Assembly: GCA_964355975.1 (NCBI GenBank)
Contig: CAYHFW010000049.1
Coordinates: 1 to 12,567 of the forward strand
Source of the DNA: F1-60-MAGs104 sp964355975
GTDB lineage: Bacteria > Planctomycetota > Phycisphaerae > Phycisphaerales > SM1A02
DNA length: 12,567 nucleotides
Direction: 5' to 3'
Each line of letters begins with the position of its first letter. Position 1 is the stretch's first letter. Below are positions 1 to 6,579 of this stretch, piece by piece. The position numbers and the translations under genes were made by a program. The notes beneath the pieces were generated by a model, which did not search any database, had not been told where the DNA came from, and saw nothing but the letters and a program-made list of their open reading frames with translations.

Positions 1-69
1 AAGGCTCGAACGAGTGACTCGCGGACACGCGTTTATCTCGTTCGATCATCCAACCAAAGGCACACATGA
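1..69 (+). CDS. 3' end of an upstream phage gene (partial, uncertain)
   Basis: The first forward frame is open from the window edge to a TGA at 67-69. That stop overlaps the capsid ATG (66-68) as ATGA, the same arrangement used at five other junctions in this window. Only 22 residues are visible, rich in Arg, Ser and Thr, so the product cannot be recognised. In HK97-like phages the gene before the capsid gene is usually the prohead protease, which would process the capsid N-terminal extension, but nothing in this fragment proves it. A second frame (from base 2) is also open here and runs into the capsid gene until about 184. I prefer the ATGA-coupled frame. Confidence 0.35.
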   Translation, partial: KARTSDSRTRVYLVRSSNQRHT

Positions 70-1433
70 AAAAGGCAACCGTCGAAGAGACCCAAAAGTC
101 TCTTCAAAATCTCGCAGACCAAGTCGGAGCAAAGCGATACGAAGTCGCAAAGGCTCTCATCTTGGAGGATCTCATCATCGTTGACGCTGAGGGCAACCCA
201 GTTGACCCCGCGTCGATCAATTACGAAGTCACACTTAGCGCAGGCGCACCGATGGAAGCATCGGCAGACACAGACGAGGCTCCCGAAAAGAGTCTCGCAG
301 TCGAAGTCGCCAAAGCCGTTCGCGAAGAAATCGCAATCGCTCGCACAGAGTCAACCCCAACACGAAAGGCAGTCACCGTGACCGCACCCAAAATGTTCTC
401 ACGTCTCAAGAGTTTCAAGTCTGCGGACGAGGCATACCGCTTCGGTTCGTGGGCGCACGCATCGCTCGGAAACAAGAAGTCGGCACAATGGTGCAGCGAC
501 AACGGCATCGTCATCAAGGCAAACAATGAAGGATCGTCCTCAGCGGGCGGCTTCCTTGTGCCAGAAGAGTTCTCGAACACGCTCATCACGTTGCGCGAAC
601 AATTCGGAGTCATTCGTCAGCACGCGCGCATTTTTCCGATGACCTCGGACATTCTGCGCATCCCACGACGCGCGACGAATCTCACCGCATATTTTGTCGG
701 CGAAGCAGCGGCAGGAACTCAGAGCGACGAAACCTTCCAGCAGATCAACCTCGTCGCAAAGAAGAGCATGGTTCTCAACAAGGTCTCGAGCGAACTGAAC
801 GAGGACTCGATGATCTCATGGGCGGACGACCTCGCATCCGAAATGAGTTACGCGCAGGCGTCGCTCGAAGATGGTTGCGCGTTCCTTGGAGACGGCACAA
901 GCACCTACGGCGGTATGTTGGGTCTCGCGTCTGCGGTCGGTTCGGCAGGAACTCACACTCCTAGCGCAGGCTCATCAACTTTTGCATTGATCACTCTCGC
1001 AAACATTTCGGCAGCATTTGCACTTCTGCCGCAGTACGCGGACAACCCAAACACGAAAATCTTCTGCTCCAAAGCAGCGTGGAATGGTGTGTTCCTGCGA
1101 CTTGCTGCTGTTGCCGCTGGCAACACGCAATCGGATCTTCTCTCGGGCGATAAGAAGTTGTCGTTCTTGGGTTACCCCGTTGTGATTTGTCAAAAAATGA
1201 ACGCAACATCGAGCGCAAGCAAAATTGTTGCGCACATGGGCGACATGAGTCAAGCGGCGTACCTCGGATCACGTCGGGATATGAACGTGGAGTTCTCAAA
1301 TTCTGCGCTCAATTCCTTCGAGCAGGATCAGTTGGTGTATCGCGCAACGACTCGCTGGGACTTCGTCGCAGCAAACGTCGGCGATACATCGGTTGCAGGT
1401 TCGATCGTCACACTTACGACAAGCGCGTCCTAA
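66..1433 (+). CDS. Major capsid protein, HK97 gp5-like fold
   Basis: Builds the icosahedral head shell. The protein is 455 aa. Residues 1 to about 110 are acidic and helix-rich, with Glu/Lys/Ala-rich stretches, and resemble the delta (scaffold) domain of HK97-type capsid precursors, which is normally removed by a prohead protease. A Lys/Ser linker follows. The capsid core begins near residue 120 and has the typical GGFLVPEEF motif (161-169), then the R-x-H-A-R-I-F-P-M segment, and later P-domain and A-domain-like sequence with 'LGDGTSTYGGMLGL'. The C-terminus reads 'VYRATTRWDFVAANVGDT', also usual for the family. The ATG at 66 is preceded by AAAGG (56-60). The length fits an HK97-type precursor with a scaffold domain. 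Family assignment is confident; the scaffold boundary is inferred, and the cleavage site cannot be read from the sequence. Confidence 0.93.
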   Translation: MKKATVEETQKSLQNLADQVGAKRYEVAKALILEDLIIVDAEGNPVDPASINYEVTLSAGAPMEASADTDEAPEKSLAVEVAKAVREEIAIARTESTPTRKAVTVTAPKMFSRLKSFKSADEAYRFGSWAHASLGNKKSAQWCSDNGIVIKANNEGSSSAGGFLVPEEFSNTLITLREQFGVIRQHARIFPMTSDILRIPRRATNLTAYFVGEAAAGTQSDETFQQINLVAKKSMVLNKVSSELNEDSMISWADDLASEMSYAQASLEDGCAFLGDGTSTYGGMLGLASAVGSAGTHTPSAGSSTFALITLANISAAFALLPQYADNPNTKIFCSKAAWNGVFLRLAAVAAGNTQSDLLSGDKKLSFLGYPVVICQKMNATSSASKIVAHMGDMSQAAYLGSRRDMNVEFSNSALNSFEQDQLVYRATTRWDFVAANVGDTSVAGSIVTLTTSAS

Positions 1434-1460
1434 GCGCACACAAAGAAAGGAAACAGAAAA

Positions 1461-1910
1461 ATGAATCTTCAAGGAAACAAGTTTTTTCAGATTATTTCAC
1501 CTCAGTCGGTCGCATCAAGTGCGACCGTGACATCAAATGCGTTCGACACAGTCGGGTTTGACGAACTTCAGATTATGATTACTCGTGAAACGCATGCAAC
1601 GGGCGTTCTTTCTGCACTCACATTGCAGCAGAGCGACACCACCGACGCGACAAACTTCGCGAACGTCACGGGCTATGTTGCAGGGACGGATTTCACACTC
1701 GCATCAATCGCTCCAGGAACGAACACCGCGACGGCAACACCTGCCGTTTTCAACTTCGACCTTCGCGGGAAGAAGCGGTACTTCCGAATCAACGCGACGC
1801 CATCGGTCGCAGCGGGATACATCAGCGCAACGGCGCAACTCTCGCGTGCATCAGTGACACCGATCACAGCAGCAAACGCTGGCGTGACGGTTCTCGTGAA
1901 CCCTTCGTAA
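1461..1910 (+). CDS. Probable head decoration / minor capsid protein
   Basis: A 149-aa protein immediately after the capsid gene, with a good Shine-Dalgarno (AAAGGA, about 1445-1450) upstream of the ATG. It is rich in Thr, Ala, Ser and Val, has no membrane segment and no cysteine, and looks all-beta. The middle holds the segment FDLRGKKRYFRI, a pattern I associate with small proteins next to capsid genes in environmental siphoviruses. Its position between the capsid gene and a strong terminator suggests a high-copy head component, probably a decoration or cement protein. That role is inferred from location and composition; I do not see a diagnostic motif. It could also be a minor head protein of unknown role. 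Confidence 0.6.
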   Translation: MNLQGNKFFQIISPQSVASSATVTSNAFDTVGFDELQIMITRETHATGVLSALTLQQSDTTDATNFANVTGYVAGTDFTLASIAPGTNTATATPAVFNFDLRGKKRYFRINATPSVAAGYISATAQLSRASVTPITAANAGVTVLVNPS

Positions 1911-1931
1911 GGTTCTGATTTCGCCAACACC

Positions 1932-1980
1932 AGGCGCGGCAAGTGGAGCAATCCTCTTGCCGCGCTTTCTTGTTTCCTTG
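1932..1980 (+). terminator. Intrinsic terminator with GCAA-capped hairpin
   Basis: A perfect 10-bp stem GCGCGGCAAG (1934-1943) / CTTGCCGCGC (1956-1965) is extended below by G-U and A-U pairs. Above a T-T mismatch the loop continues as GGA/TCC closed by a GCAA (GNRA) tetraloop at 1948-1951. A T-rich tract (TTTCTTGTTTCCTT) follows directly. The element lies 22 bases after the decoration gene stop and acts on the + strand only, since no A-rich tract precedes it. It should limit readthrough from the capsid/decoration genes into the enzyme and connector genes. Confidence 0.88.
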
Positions 1981-2006
1981 TTGAATCTGCGTGGTAGGTT
2001 GCGCCG

Positions 2007-3263
2007 ATGAAGATTGACCTCGGCAGCGGCGCAATTCGGATCGACGGATACACGCCAATCGATTGGAGTCTTGGCAACGACGTTTGCGAACTCCCGTTTG
2101 CAGACAACTCGCTCGACGAGATTCGCGCGTCGCACGTCCTCGAACACGTTGAACGATCGCGCGTCGTCGAAGTGACTCGGCACTGGGTCGACAAGTTGCG
2201 ACCAGGTGGCATTCTGCGCATCGCCGTACCAGACTTCGACGAGATTATGCGGCTCGGCGAGCAGGACGCGACCGAGAACGACCCGACCAAGTCGTTTGAC
2301 TGGGAGGGCTACATCATGGGCGGTCAGATCGACGACTTCGATCACCACCACACGATTTGGAACCGCCCAAAACTTGAAAAACTCTTCGCGACGCTCGGGC
2401 TCGTGGACTGCAAGCCGTGGAAAAACTCCGTACCCATCGACTGTTCCGACTTGCCAGTCTCGCTCAACCTCGCTGCGCGCAAGCCGATGGCTCCTGAGAT
2501 CGTCATCGTGCCGCCGAAGTACACCGATATGCGCGCGTGCATGACGATGCCGCGCTTGACGTGGACCGACAATATGCTTTGCGTTCTGGGCGTCTGCAAG
2601 AAACTCGACATCGACCTCACCAAGACCTCGGGCGTGTTCTACGGACAATGTATGCAGCGCGCGTTGAATGAAATAATCCAGATTCCCAATATCAAGTGGA
2701 TTCTGACGATCGACTATGACTCGATCATGGAATGGCAAGACGTGGTACGCCTTCGCGAGATCGCTGAGCGAAACAACCTCGACGCAATCGCGCCGCTGCA
2801 ATGCGGGCGCGAGCGGCAAAGTCCGCTGCTCGTTGCGTGCGACGAGAACTACGCGCAAGTGCGGCTCACACAGCGCGATCTCGACGCCGAGTTCATTCGC
2901 GTCTCGTCGATGCACTTTGGTTGCACGCTTCTCAACGTCGAAAAACTCAAGACGCTGCCGAAGCCGTGGTTTGCATCGACGCCCGACAAGGACGGCGAGT
3001 GGGGCGACGCCAAGATCGACGACGACGTGCATTTCTGGAAGCAGTGCCAGGGGCAAAAGTGGAAACTTGGCGTTGCTCCGAGCGTCTCGATCGGTCACAT
3101 CGAGACAATCGTCTCGTGGGCGAGTCACAAACTGACGCCGCTCTATCAGCCGCTGTTCACGTACCTTCGCTCGGGCAAGCCGTGGTACGTGCGCGCACGC
3201 GAGACGTGGCGGCACACGCCTGACTCGACGCCCGATCCTCGCAATCTCAACGAAGGTGCATAG
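2007..3263 (+). CDS. Fused SAM-methyltransferase-like and GT-A glycosyltransferase-like protein
   Basis: A 418-aa two-domain enzyme. Residues 1 to about 160 resemble the COG4627 type of SAM-dependent methyltransferase: motif I DLGSG at 4-8, an acidic residue after strand 2 (D19), LPFADNSLDEI then SHVLEHV (about 29-48), and LRPGGILRIAVPD (65-77). From about 162 a second domain starts with EIVIVPP. It carries a D-x-D-like DYD (236-238) in an 'ILTIDYDS' strand, an acidic DDDVHFW block (338-344), and a terminal IGH (H364) where GT-A enzymes place a metal ligand. The expected activities are methyl transfer from SAM and sugar transfer from a nucleotide sugar; substrates are unknown. It sits between head genes, just after a terminator, with only a weak AGG upstream of the ATG. 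Virion or host-surface modification is an inference. Confidence 0.8.
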   Translation: MKIDLGSGAIRIDGYTPIDWSLGNDVCELPFADNSLDEIRASHVLEHVERSRVVEVTRHWVDKLRPGGILRIAVPDFDEIMRLGEQDATENDPTKSFDWEGYIMGGQIDDFDHHHTIWNRPKLEKLFATLGLVDCKPWKNSVPIDCSDLPVSLNLAARKPMAPEIVIVPPKYTDMRACMTMPRLTWTDNMLCVLGVCKKLDIDLTKTSGVFYGQCMQRALNEIIQIPNIKWILTIDYDSIMEWQDVVRLREIAERNNLDAIAPLQCGRERQSPLLVACDENYAQVRLTQRDLDAEFIRVSSMHFGCTLLNVEKLKTLPKPWFASTPDKDGEWGDAKIDDDVHFWKQCQGQKWKLGVAPSVSIGHIETIVSWASHKLTPLYQPLFTYLRSGKPWYVRARETWRHTPDSTPDPRNLNEGA

Positions 3264-3272
3264 GATCACAGC

Positions 3273-4121
3273 ATGGCAGTCGGAACCTATGCACTAGCGA
3301 CGCGCGACGCGCTCAAGACCTACCTCGGCGTGACGACTTCGACCGACGACACGCTCATGGATTCGTGCATCGACCGCGCAACCGCGCAGATTGAACGATA
3401 TCTCGGGCGGAACATTCGCTCGAGGACGTGGAACGAGTGGCACTACCTCTTCTATGATCGAGTTCTGCGCGTCAAGCAGTCGCCCGTCTCGTCGATCGTC
3501 GGAGTTTTCGGCGGCTGGGAACACGCGCTCACGATTCAATCAACGACCACGACCGACATTCAGGTCAGCGCGTCGATCAATACGGAGGCGATCGGCAGCG
3601 GCAATCCAGGCGAGGAGGTTCCGTCGATGATTCTGACGCGCATGGCGGTCGGCGGAACGGTCACAACGACGACGCTTTCCTTCGCGACCTACACCGATTG
3701 CGCCGATCTCGTCACGGCAATCAGCGCGACGAGCGGGTTCAGCGCGACGCTTGCGCGCGATATGCCGACGCTCAACCTCCGACCGATGGTCGGCGACTGC
3801 CTCATCTCATCGCTCTACATCGACGGCGCACGAACGCCTATCGAGACGGCAATCGACTCCGCAAACGGTCTGCTCCGACTCGAAGAGGGCAGTTCGCTCT
3901 CGCAAAGTTTGCTTGTGCGCTACGTTGCTGGCTACGCGACGACGCCCGCAGACATTGAGCAAGCGTGCCTTCACGTTTCGGCGCGGATTTTTCTTGCACG
4001 CAAGGCGGATACATCGGTCACGAGCGAGAGTCTCGGCGATTATTCCTACTCGCGCGCCGCGCCTGACGCGGATCGAACACTTCTCGCAATGTTGCTCGCG
4101 GACTGGCGCGAGATTCGATGA
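3273..4121 (+). CDS. Head-tail connector (gp6-like adaptor) with internal insertion
   Basis: Forms the ring that docks beneath the portal and starts the head-tail interface. The N-terminal part (about 1-75) is typical of gp6-like connectors: a short helix 'ALKTYLGV', then DDTLMDSCIDRATAQIERYLGR. The C-terminal part (about 205-282) has the matching half, with 'LLVRYVAGYATTPADIEQAC' and the family-like SLGDYSYS end. Between them lie about 110 residues (roughly 85-195) of Thr/Ser-rich, probably beta sequence, making the protein 282 aa whereas simple gp6 connectors are near 100 aa. The ATG follows AGGA (3262-3265), 9 bases after the upstream stop. The downstream head-closure gene overlaps by 4 bases (ATGA), so the two are translationally coupled. 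Confidence 0.82.
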   Translation: MAVGTYALATRDALKTYLGVTTSTDDTLMDSCIDRATAQIERYLGRNIRSRTWNEWHYLFYDRVLRVKQSPVSSIVGVFGGWEHALTIQSTTTTDIQVSASINTEAIGSGNPGEEVPSMILTRMAVGGTVTTTTLSFATYTDCADLVTAISATSGFSATLARDMPTLNLRPMVGDCLISSLYIDGARTPIETAIDSANGLLRLEEGSSLSQSLLVRYVAGYATTPADIEQACLHVSARIFLARKADTSVTSESLGDYSYSRAAPDADRTLLAMLLADWREIR

Positions 4122-4474
4122 GCGTTGACGGGCTTATCGCTGCTCGCGGCGTCGGCGCATCGACGACGCGACCCGCACTCACGCAGGACGCGGGCGGATC
4201 GGTCGTCATGACCTATGCGTCGAGCATCGCATCGCTGCGAGCGTTCGTTCAGCGCGCATCGCCGAGCGAAACGGTCGTCAATGGCGCGCGCAGAATGGTC
4301 ACCTCGACGATCGGCTACATCCTCGCGGGTCAAGACGTGCTTGCAAAGGATCGCTTGTCGGTCGGAAGCGAGACGTGGGAAGTGACGGGCGTCCGCACTC
4401 CCGACGAGCGCACGAGCGAGCAGTCGCTTGCCTACACGATCCTTTCATTGACGCTGACAACGGGGCAACCATGA
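4118..4474 (+). CDS. Head closure / head-tail joining protein
   Basis: A 118-aa protein whose position after the gp6-like connector and before the gp10-like protein is that of the stopper (head-closure) protein, which seals DNA in the filled head and presents a surface for tail attachment. The C-terminal half has the pattern common to this group: a strand 'IGYIL', then 'DRLSVGSETWEVTGVRTPDE', and a final strand 'LAYTILSLTL'. The start ATG overlaps the connector stop as ATGA, and its own stop overlaps the next ATG (4471) in the same way. Assignment rests on synteny plus that beta-barrel-like pattern; no catalytic residues are expected. Confidence 0.7.
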   Translation: MSVDGLIAARGVGASTTRPALTQDAGGSVVMTYASSIASLRAFVQRASPSETVVNGARRMVTSTIGYILAGQDVLAKDRLSVGSETWEVTGVRTPDERTSEQSLAYTILSLTLTTGQP

Positions 4475-4918
4475 GCGCAACGTACACATTCAACGCGCAA
4501 GAAATCTACGACATTCACTACGTCGCAATCTATCGCGGGCTCAAGAGATTCATCGTCATTATTCAAAACGATTTGCGCGACAAACTCTCACAAGAGGGAA
4601 CGGGTCGACAGTACGTCATCAACAAAAGCGGGACGGTCCACACGGCATCGGCTCCAGGCGAGCCGCCAGCGGTGAACACGGGTCTTCTTCGCAACTCCGT
4701 TGCAACCGCGCCTGTGGTTGAAAAAACCTCGCGCGACGAAATCGAAATGCGGCTCACAGATTTTGCGCCGTACGNNNNNNNNNNNNNNNNNNNNNNNNNN
4801 NNNNNNNNNNNNNNNNNNNNNNNNNNNNNNNNNNNNNNNNNNNNNNNNNNNNNNNNNNNNNNNNNNNNNNNNNNACGCGATGAAGCGCGCGACACTCAAG
4901 AAAACGAAAAAGGTATGA
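4471..4918 (+). CDS. HK97 gp10-like head-tail joining protein (interrupted by assembly gap)
   Basis: A tail-completion/joining protein between the head-closure and tail-terminator genes. The first 101 residues are readable and include an N-terminal helix with basic residues, then HTASAPGEPPAVNTGLLRNS, the hallmark 'SAPGEPPAxxTGxLRxS' stretch of the HK97 gp10 family. Bases 4775-4874 are N. After the gap, 'AMKRATLKKTKKV' ending at TGA 4916-4918 looks like the basic C-terminal helix of the same family, but it lies in a different frame from the N-terminal part. The 100-N spacer is therefore not the true length: if the gene is intact, the missing stretch must be a multiple of three bases. Reading straight through the Ns would wrongly fuse this gene to the tail terminator. 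Confidence 0.78.
4775..4874. other. Assembly gap (100 N) inside the gp10-like gene
   Basis: A run of exactly 100 N, a conventional placeholder for a scaffold join of unknown size. The frames of the flanking coding sequence disagree unless the real length is a multiple of three. Confidence 0.97.
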
Positions 4919-5364
4919 GCCAACAAAGCGTCCTCACGGCGATCTTCGAGAAAATCAATCCAGCAGTCTCAGTTGGGACAGTCTTCAAGACTGCGTTCGG
5001 CGGGACGGACTCGGTGCGCGGGCGGATTTTTCAATCGCAAGCATCGCAAGACACAGTTCTTCCGCTCTGCATCTTTGACGTGACGACCGAAGAGACGACG
5101 GCGTACCTCGACCAACAGACGGTCAGTATGCACGACATGACGCTTGTCGTCGTCATCTACGTTCGCGTGGTTGACGGCGTCGCCGTTGGCATGACGTCCG
5201 AAAATATGCTCTTCGATCTACTGCACATGGCGACAATTACAACCACAGACACCGACATCGCGACGATCCGTTCGATCTGCACTTCGCGCGGCGTGCCTAC
5301 GATTCTCTCGGACGCTGTGTCCATCACGACTTCGTATCGGGTTCTCGTCTCGAAACAATCCTAA
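4915..5364 (+). CDS. Tail terminator / tail completion protein
   Basis: A 149-aa protein starting at an ATG that overlaps the gp10-like stop as ATGA. The N-terminus 'MSQQSVLTAIFEKINPAVSVG' is followed by a segment ending in VLPLCIFDV. Later come a strand 'MTLVVVIYVRV', a helix with 'LLHMATI', and a terminal strand pair ending 'YRVLVSKQS'. This alternating strand-helix pattern, with a 'LP.cIF.V' edge strand early and a long strand near the middle, fits the small tail-terminator fold (lambda gpU / DUF3168-like), which caps the tube and binds the head connector. Its position immediately before the tail tube gene agrees. The assignment is by pattern and synteny. Confidence 0.7.
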   Translation: MSQQSVLTAIFEKINPAVSVGTVFKTAFGGTDSVRGRIFQSQASQDTVLPLCIFDVTTEETTAYLDQQTVSMHDMTLVVVIYVRVVDGVAVGMTSENMLFDLLHMATITTTDTDIATIRSICTSRGVPTILSDAVSITTSYRVLVSKQS

Positions 5365-5368
5365 GGAG
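5363..5368 (+). promoter_or_regulatory. Strong ribosome binding site for the tail tube gene
   Basis: AAGGAG lies 8 bases before the ATG at 5377 and overlaps the upstream stop codon (TAA 5362-5364). It is the closest match to the Shine-Dalgarno consensus that I found at any start in the window, which fits the need for many copies of the tube protein. Confidence 0.75.
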
Positions 5369-5376
5369 CAAGCACA

Positions 5377-5790
5377 ATGGCAACGCCACTCATCGGCACT
5401 GGGGGATCGGTTACGTTCACTTCATTCGGCGGCGTCATCGTCAAAACATGGGACGCGACGGTCACGCGCACTATCATTGACGTCACAGGCTTTGGCAACT
5501 TCGCCCGCCATCGTCTGCACGGGATGCTCGACATTACGGGTAGTGTGAGTGGAACGCTCGACGGCGCAGCAACACCATTCACGTGGATTACTACCACGAG
5601 TGCAACGCTCACGCTGCAAGCAGACTCAGGAAATAGCATTCAATTTCCCGCGCTTGTCGAAAGCGTCAATCAGTCACTCGCCGTTGATGGTGGCGCAGAC
5701 GTTTCCTACAACTTTTCGCTTGCTGCAGGAACGACGACGGCATCATCCTTCGTGTTTTCAAACATCTGCACGGCAACGTGGACATCGTGA
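5377..5790 (+). CDS. Major tail (tube) protein
   Basis: A 137-aa, almost entirely beta-type protein with many Thr, Ser, Val and Gly and a single Cys near the C-terminus. It includes 'RTIIDVTGFGNFARHRLHG' and then 'DITGSVSGTL', the D-x-T...r..G...x-GS-x-x-G pattern seen in many siphovirus tube proteins. The last part, 'VSYNFSLAAG', is the kind of paired strand that closes the tube subunit. Subunits stack as rings around the tape measure. The length is normal for compact tube proteins and the Shine-Dalgarno is strong. No sheath gene lies beside it, which points to a non-contractile tail. The stop overlaps a GTG start of the following small gene. Confidence 0.8.
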   Translation: MATPLIGTGGSVTFTSFGGVIVKTWDATVTRTIIDVTGFGNFARHRLHGMLDITGSVSGTLDGAATPFTWITTTSATLTLQADSGNSIQFPALVESVNQSLAVDGGADVSYNFSLAAGTTTASSFVFSNICTATWTS

Positions 5791-6053
5791 GTATGGACAT
5801 CGGGCGCGCGATTGACGCAACAACTGGCGTTGTCACGACCGAAAACGACTGGCGATGTGAGTTCACGCACGGCGGTATTCGCAAAGGGTGCTGGGTGCAA
5901 GGCAGCGCGGATCGCTCGGTCGTTGTCACAAGCGCGATGGGACATTTTTCGATTTTCAATCGCGCCTTGCTTTCTGCGATCATTATCCGACGACGAAAGG
6001 AAATCGTTTCATGCAGGATCGACCCGAAAAAACTAAGAACCCGCGTCTGGTGA
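5787..6053 (+). CDS. Small unknown protein between tail tube and tail chaperone
   Basis: An open frame beginning with GTG at 5787 (GTGA overlap with the tube stop) or ATG at 5793. It encodes about 86-88 aa. The first 60 residues have coding-like third positions and a natural composition, with 'DIGRAIDATTGVVTTENDWRC' at the start (shown here less its first residue) and later 'GCWVQGSADRSVVVTS'. The final 15 residues, basic and less natural, overlap the next gene by 43 bases, unlike the 4-base overlaps elsewhere. There is no clear Shine-Dalgarno, so translation would depend on coupling. I do not recognise a family. It may be a real small tail protein, or one whose true end is obscured by a sequencing frameshift. 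Confidence 0.5.
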   Translation: MSMDIGRAIDATTGVVTTENDWRCEFTHGGIRKGCWVQGSADRSVVVTSAMGHFSIFNRALLSAIIIRRRKEIVSCRIDPKKLRTRVW

Positions 6054-6409
6054 GTGTTGGTCGGCACTTGCTGCCGTGCTTGACACCAAATGACTTCATC
6101 GAATTTGGCGAGCGTCGATGGCACTCGCTCCACACGCGCGCTCAAGAGATGCTCGAGGACGCGCGCGCCGAGAGTGCGCAGCGCGTGGCAGTACTCGAGG
6201 AGATTTACAAGAAGCGCGATCGCACCGCGAGCCTTGCGGTCGAGTTTGCGGCGACGCTCGACGGCGCGGTCGAGGTTCTGCGCTTCGCGCTCGCTCGCGC
6301 CAAGATCACCGACGACGCGGTGATCGAATCGCTCGACCCAGAGGTCGTCATCGCTTGCGCGCTCGGGCTGGTCGGCATTGATCTCACGGAGAAGATCGAC
6401 CCAAAATGA
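6011..6409 (+). CDS. Tail assembly chaperone (lambda gpG-like)
   Basis: A 132-aa, largely helical soluble protein placed just before the tape measure gene, the position of gpG in lambda-type tails. I chose the ATG at 6011 because it follows AAAGGA (about 5996-6001); the open frame extends further upstream but lacks a ribosome site there. Its core reads 'LTPNDFIEFGERRWHSL', then charged helices with 'RVAVLEEIYKKRDRTASLAV' and a C-terminal 'DPEVVIACALGLVGI'. The protein would coat or chaperone the tape measure during tail assembly and would not remain in the virion. The last codons form a slippery heptamer that can shift ribosomes into the following 57-codon frame. Sequence identity to any named chaperone cannot be claimed; the call rests on position, helicity and the frameshift arrangement. 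Confidence 0.68.
   Translation: MQDRPEKTKNPRLVSVGRHLLPCLTPNDFIEFGERRWHSLHTRAQEMLEDARAESAQRVAVLEEIYKKRDRTASLAVEFAATLDGAVEVLRFALARAKITDDAVIESLDPEVVIACALGLVGIDLTEKIDPK
6400..6406 (+). promoter_or_regulatory. Programmed -1 frameshift site C_CCA_AAA
   Basis: The heptamer CCCAAAA is in the exact phase needed for X_XXY_YYZ slippage: zero-frame codons are CCA (6401-6403) and AAA (6404-6406), followed by the stop TGA (6407-6409). Slipping one base back gives CCC AAA and then ATG (6406-6408), entering the next open frame without loss of a codon. The product would be 132 + 57 = 189 aa. Conserved -1 frameshifts at this place in tail chaperone genes are established for many siphoviruses. I do not see an obvious strong hairpin or pseudoknot just downstream. 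Confidence 0.62.
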
Positions 6410-6579
6410 GCAAGCCAACGGGAGACATTGACTTCTTCGCGTTGGCAGCGTTCGTCGCGAAACACGCGCCTGGCGTTGGCGATCCGATGGCAATGCCGAT
6501 TGATCGGATGCTCGCCGTCGCGCACTCGACGAGCGAACTCTTGGTCCGCGAATTTACGGCGCGTGGAGGGTCGCGGTAA
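6406..6579 (+). CDS. Tail chaperone extension (gpT-like part of a G-T fusion)
   Basis: A 57-codon frame, in the -1 phase relative to the chaperone. It opens at an ATG overlapping the upstream stop and ends with TAA (6577-6579), which overlaps the tape measure ATG by one base. Its product begins MSKPTGDIDFFALAAF and carries 'MPIDRMLAVAHSTSELLVRE', a short helical protein. In lambda-type phages the downstream frame is expressed mainly as a fusion to gpG and recruits the tail tube protein to the tape measure complex. Here it can be made by -1 slippage at 6400-6406 and perhaps also by reinitiation at its own ATG. It is too short to assign by sequence alone; the frame relation and position carry the call. 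Confidence 0.62.
   Translation: MSKPTGDIDFFALAAFVAKHAPGVGDPMAMPIDRMLAVAHSTSELLVREFTARGGSR

Noticed and set aside
2..184. Alternative open frame at the left edge running into the capsid gene
   Set aside because: It would overlap the capsid gene by more than 110 bases and turns into Arg/Lys/Ser-rich shadow sequence; the ATGA-coupled frame is more in keeping with this genome.
1851..3269. Long open frame on the minus strand (about 470 codons)
   Set aside because: It lies antisense to the methyltransferase-glycosyltransferase gene. Its Arg/Val/His-rich composition is that of a mirror frame, and it lacks recognisable motifs or a ribosome site; the plus strand has clear enzyme motifs.
4375..5364. 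Single 329-codon ORF across the first N gap
   Set aside because: An artefact of reading 100 N in frame. It begins inside the head-closure gene in the wrong frame and joins the gp10-like N-terminal part to the separate tail terminator.
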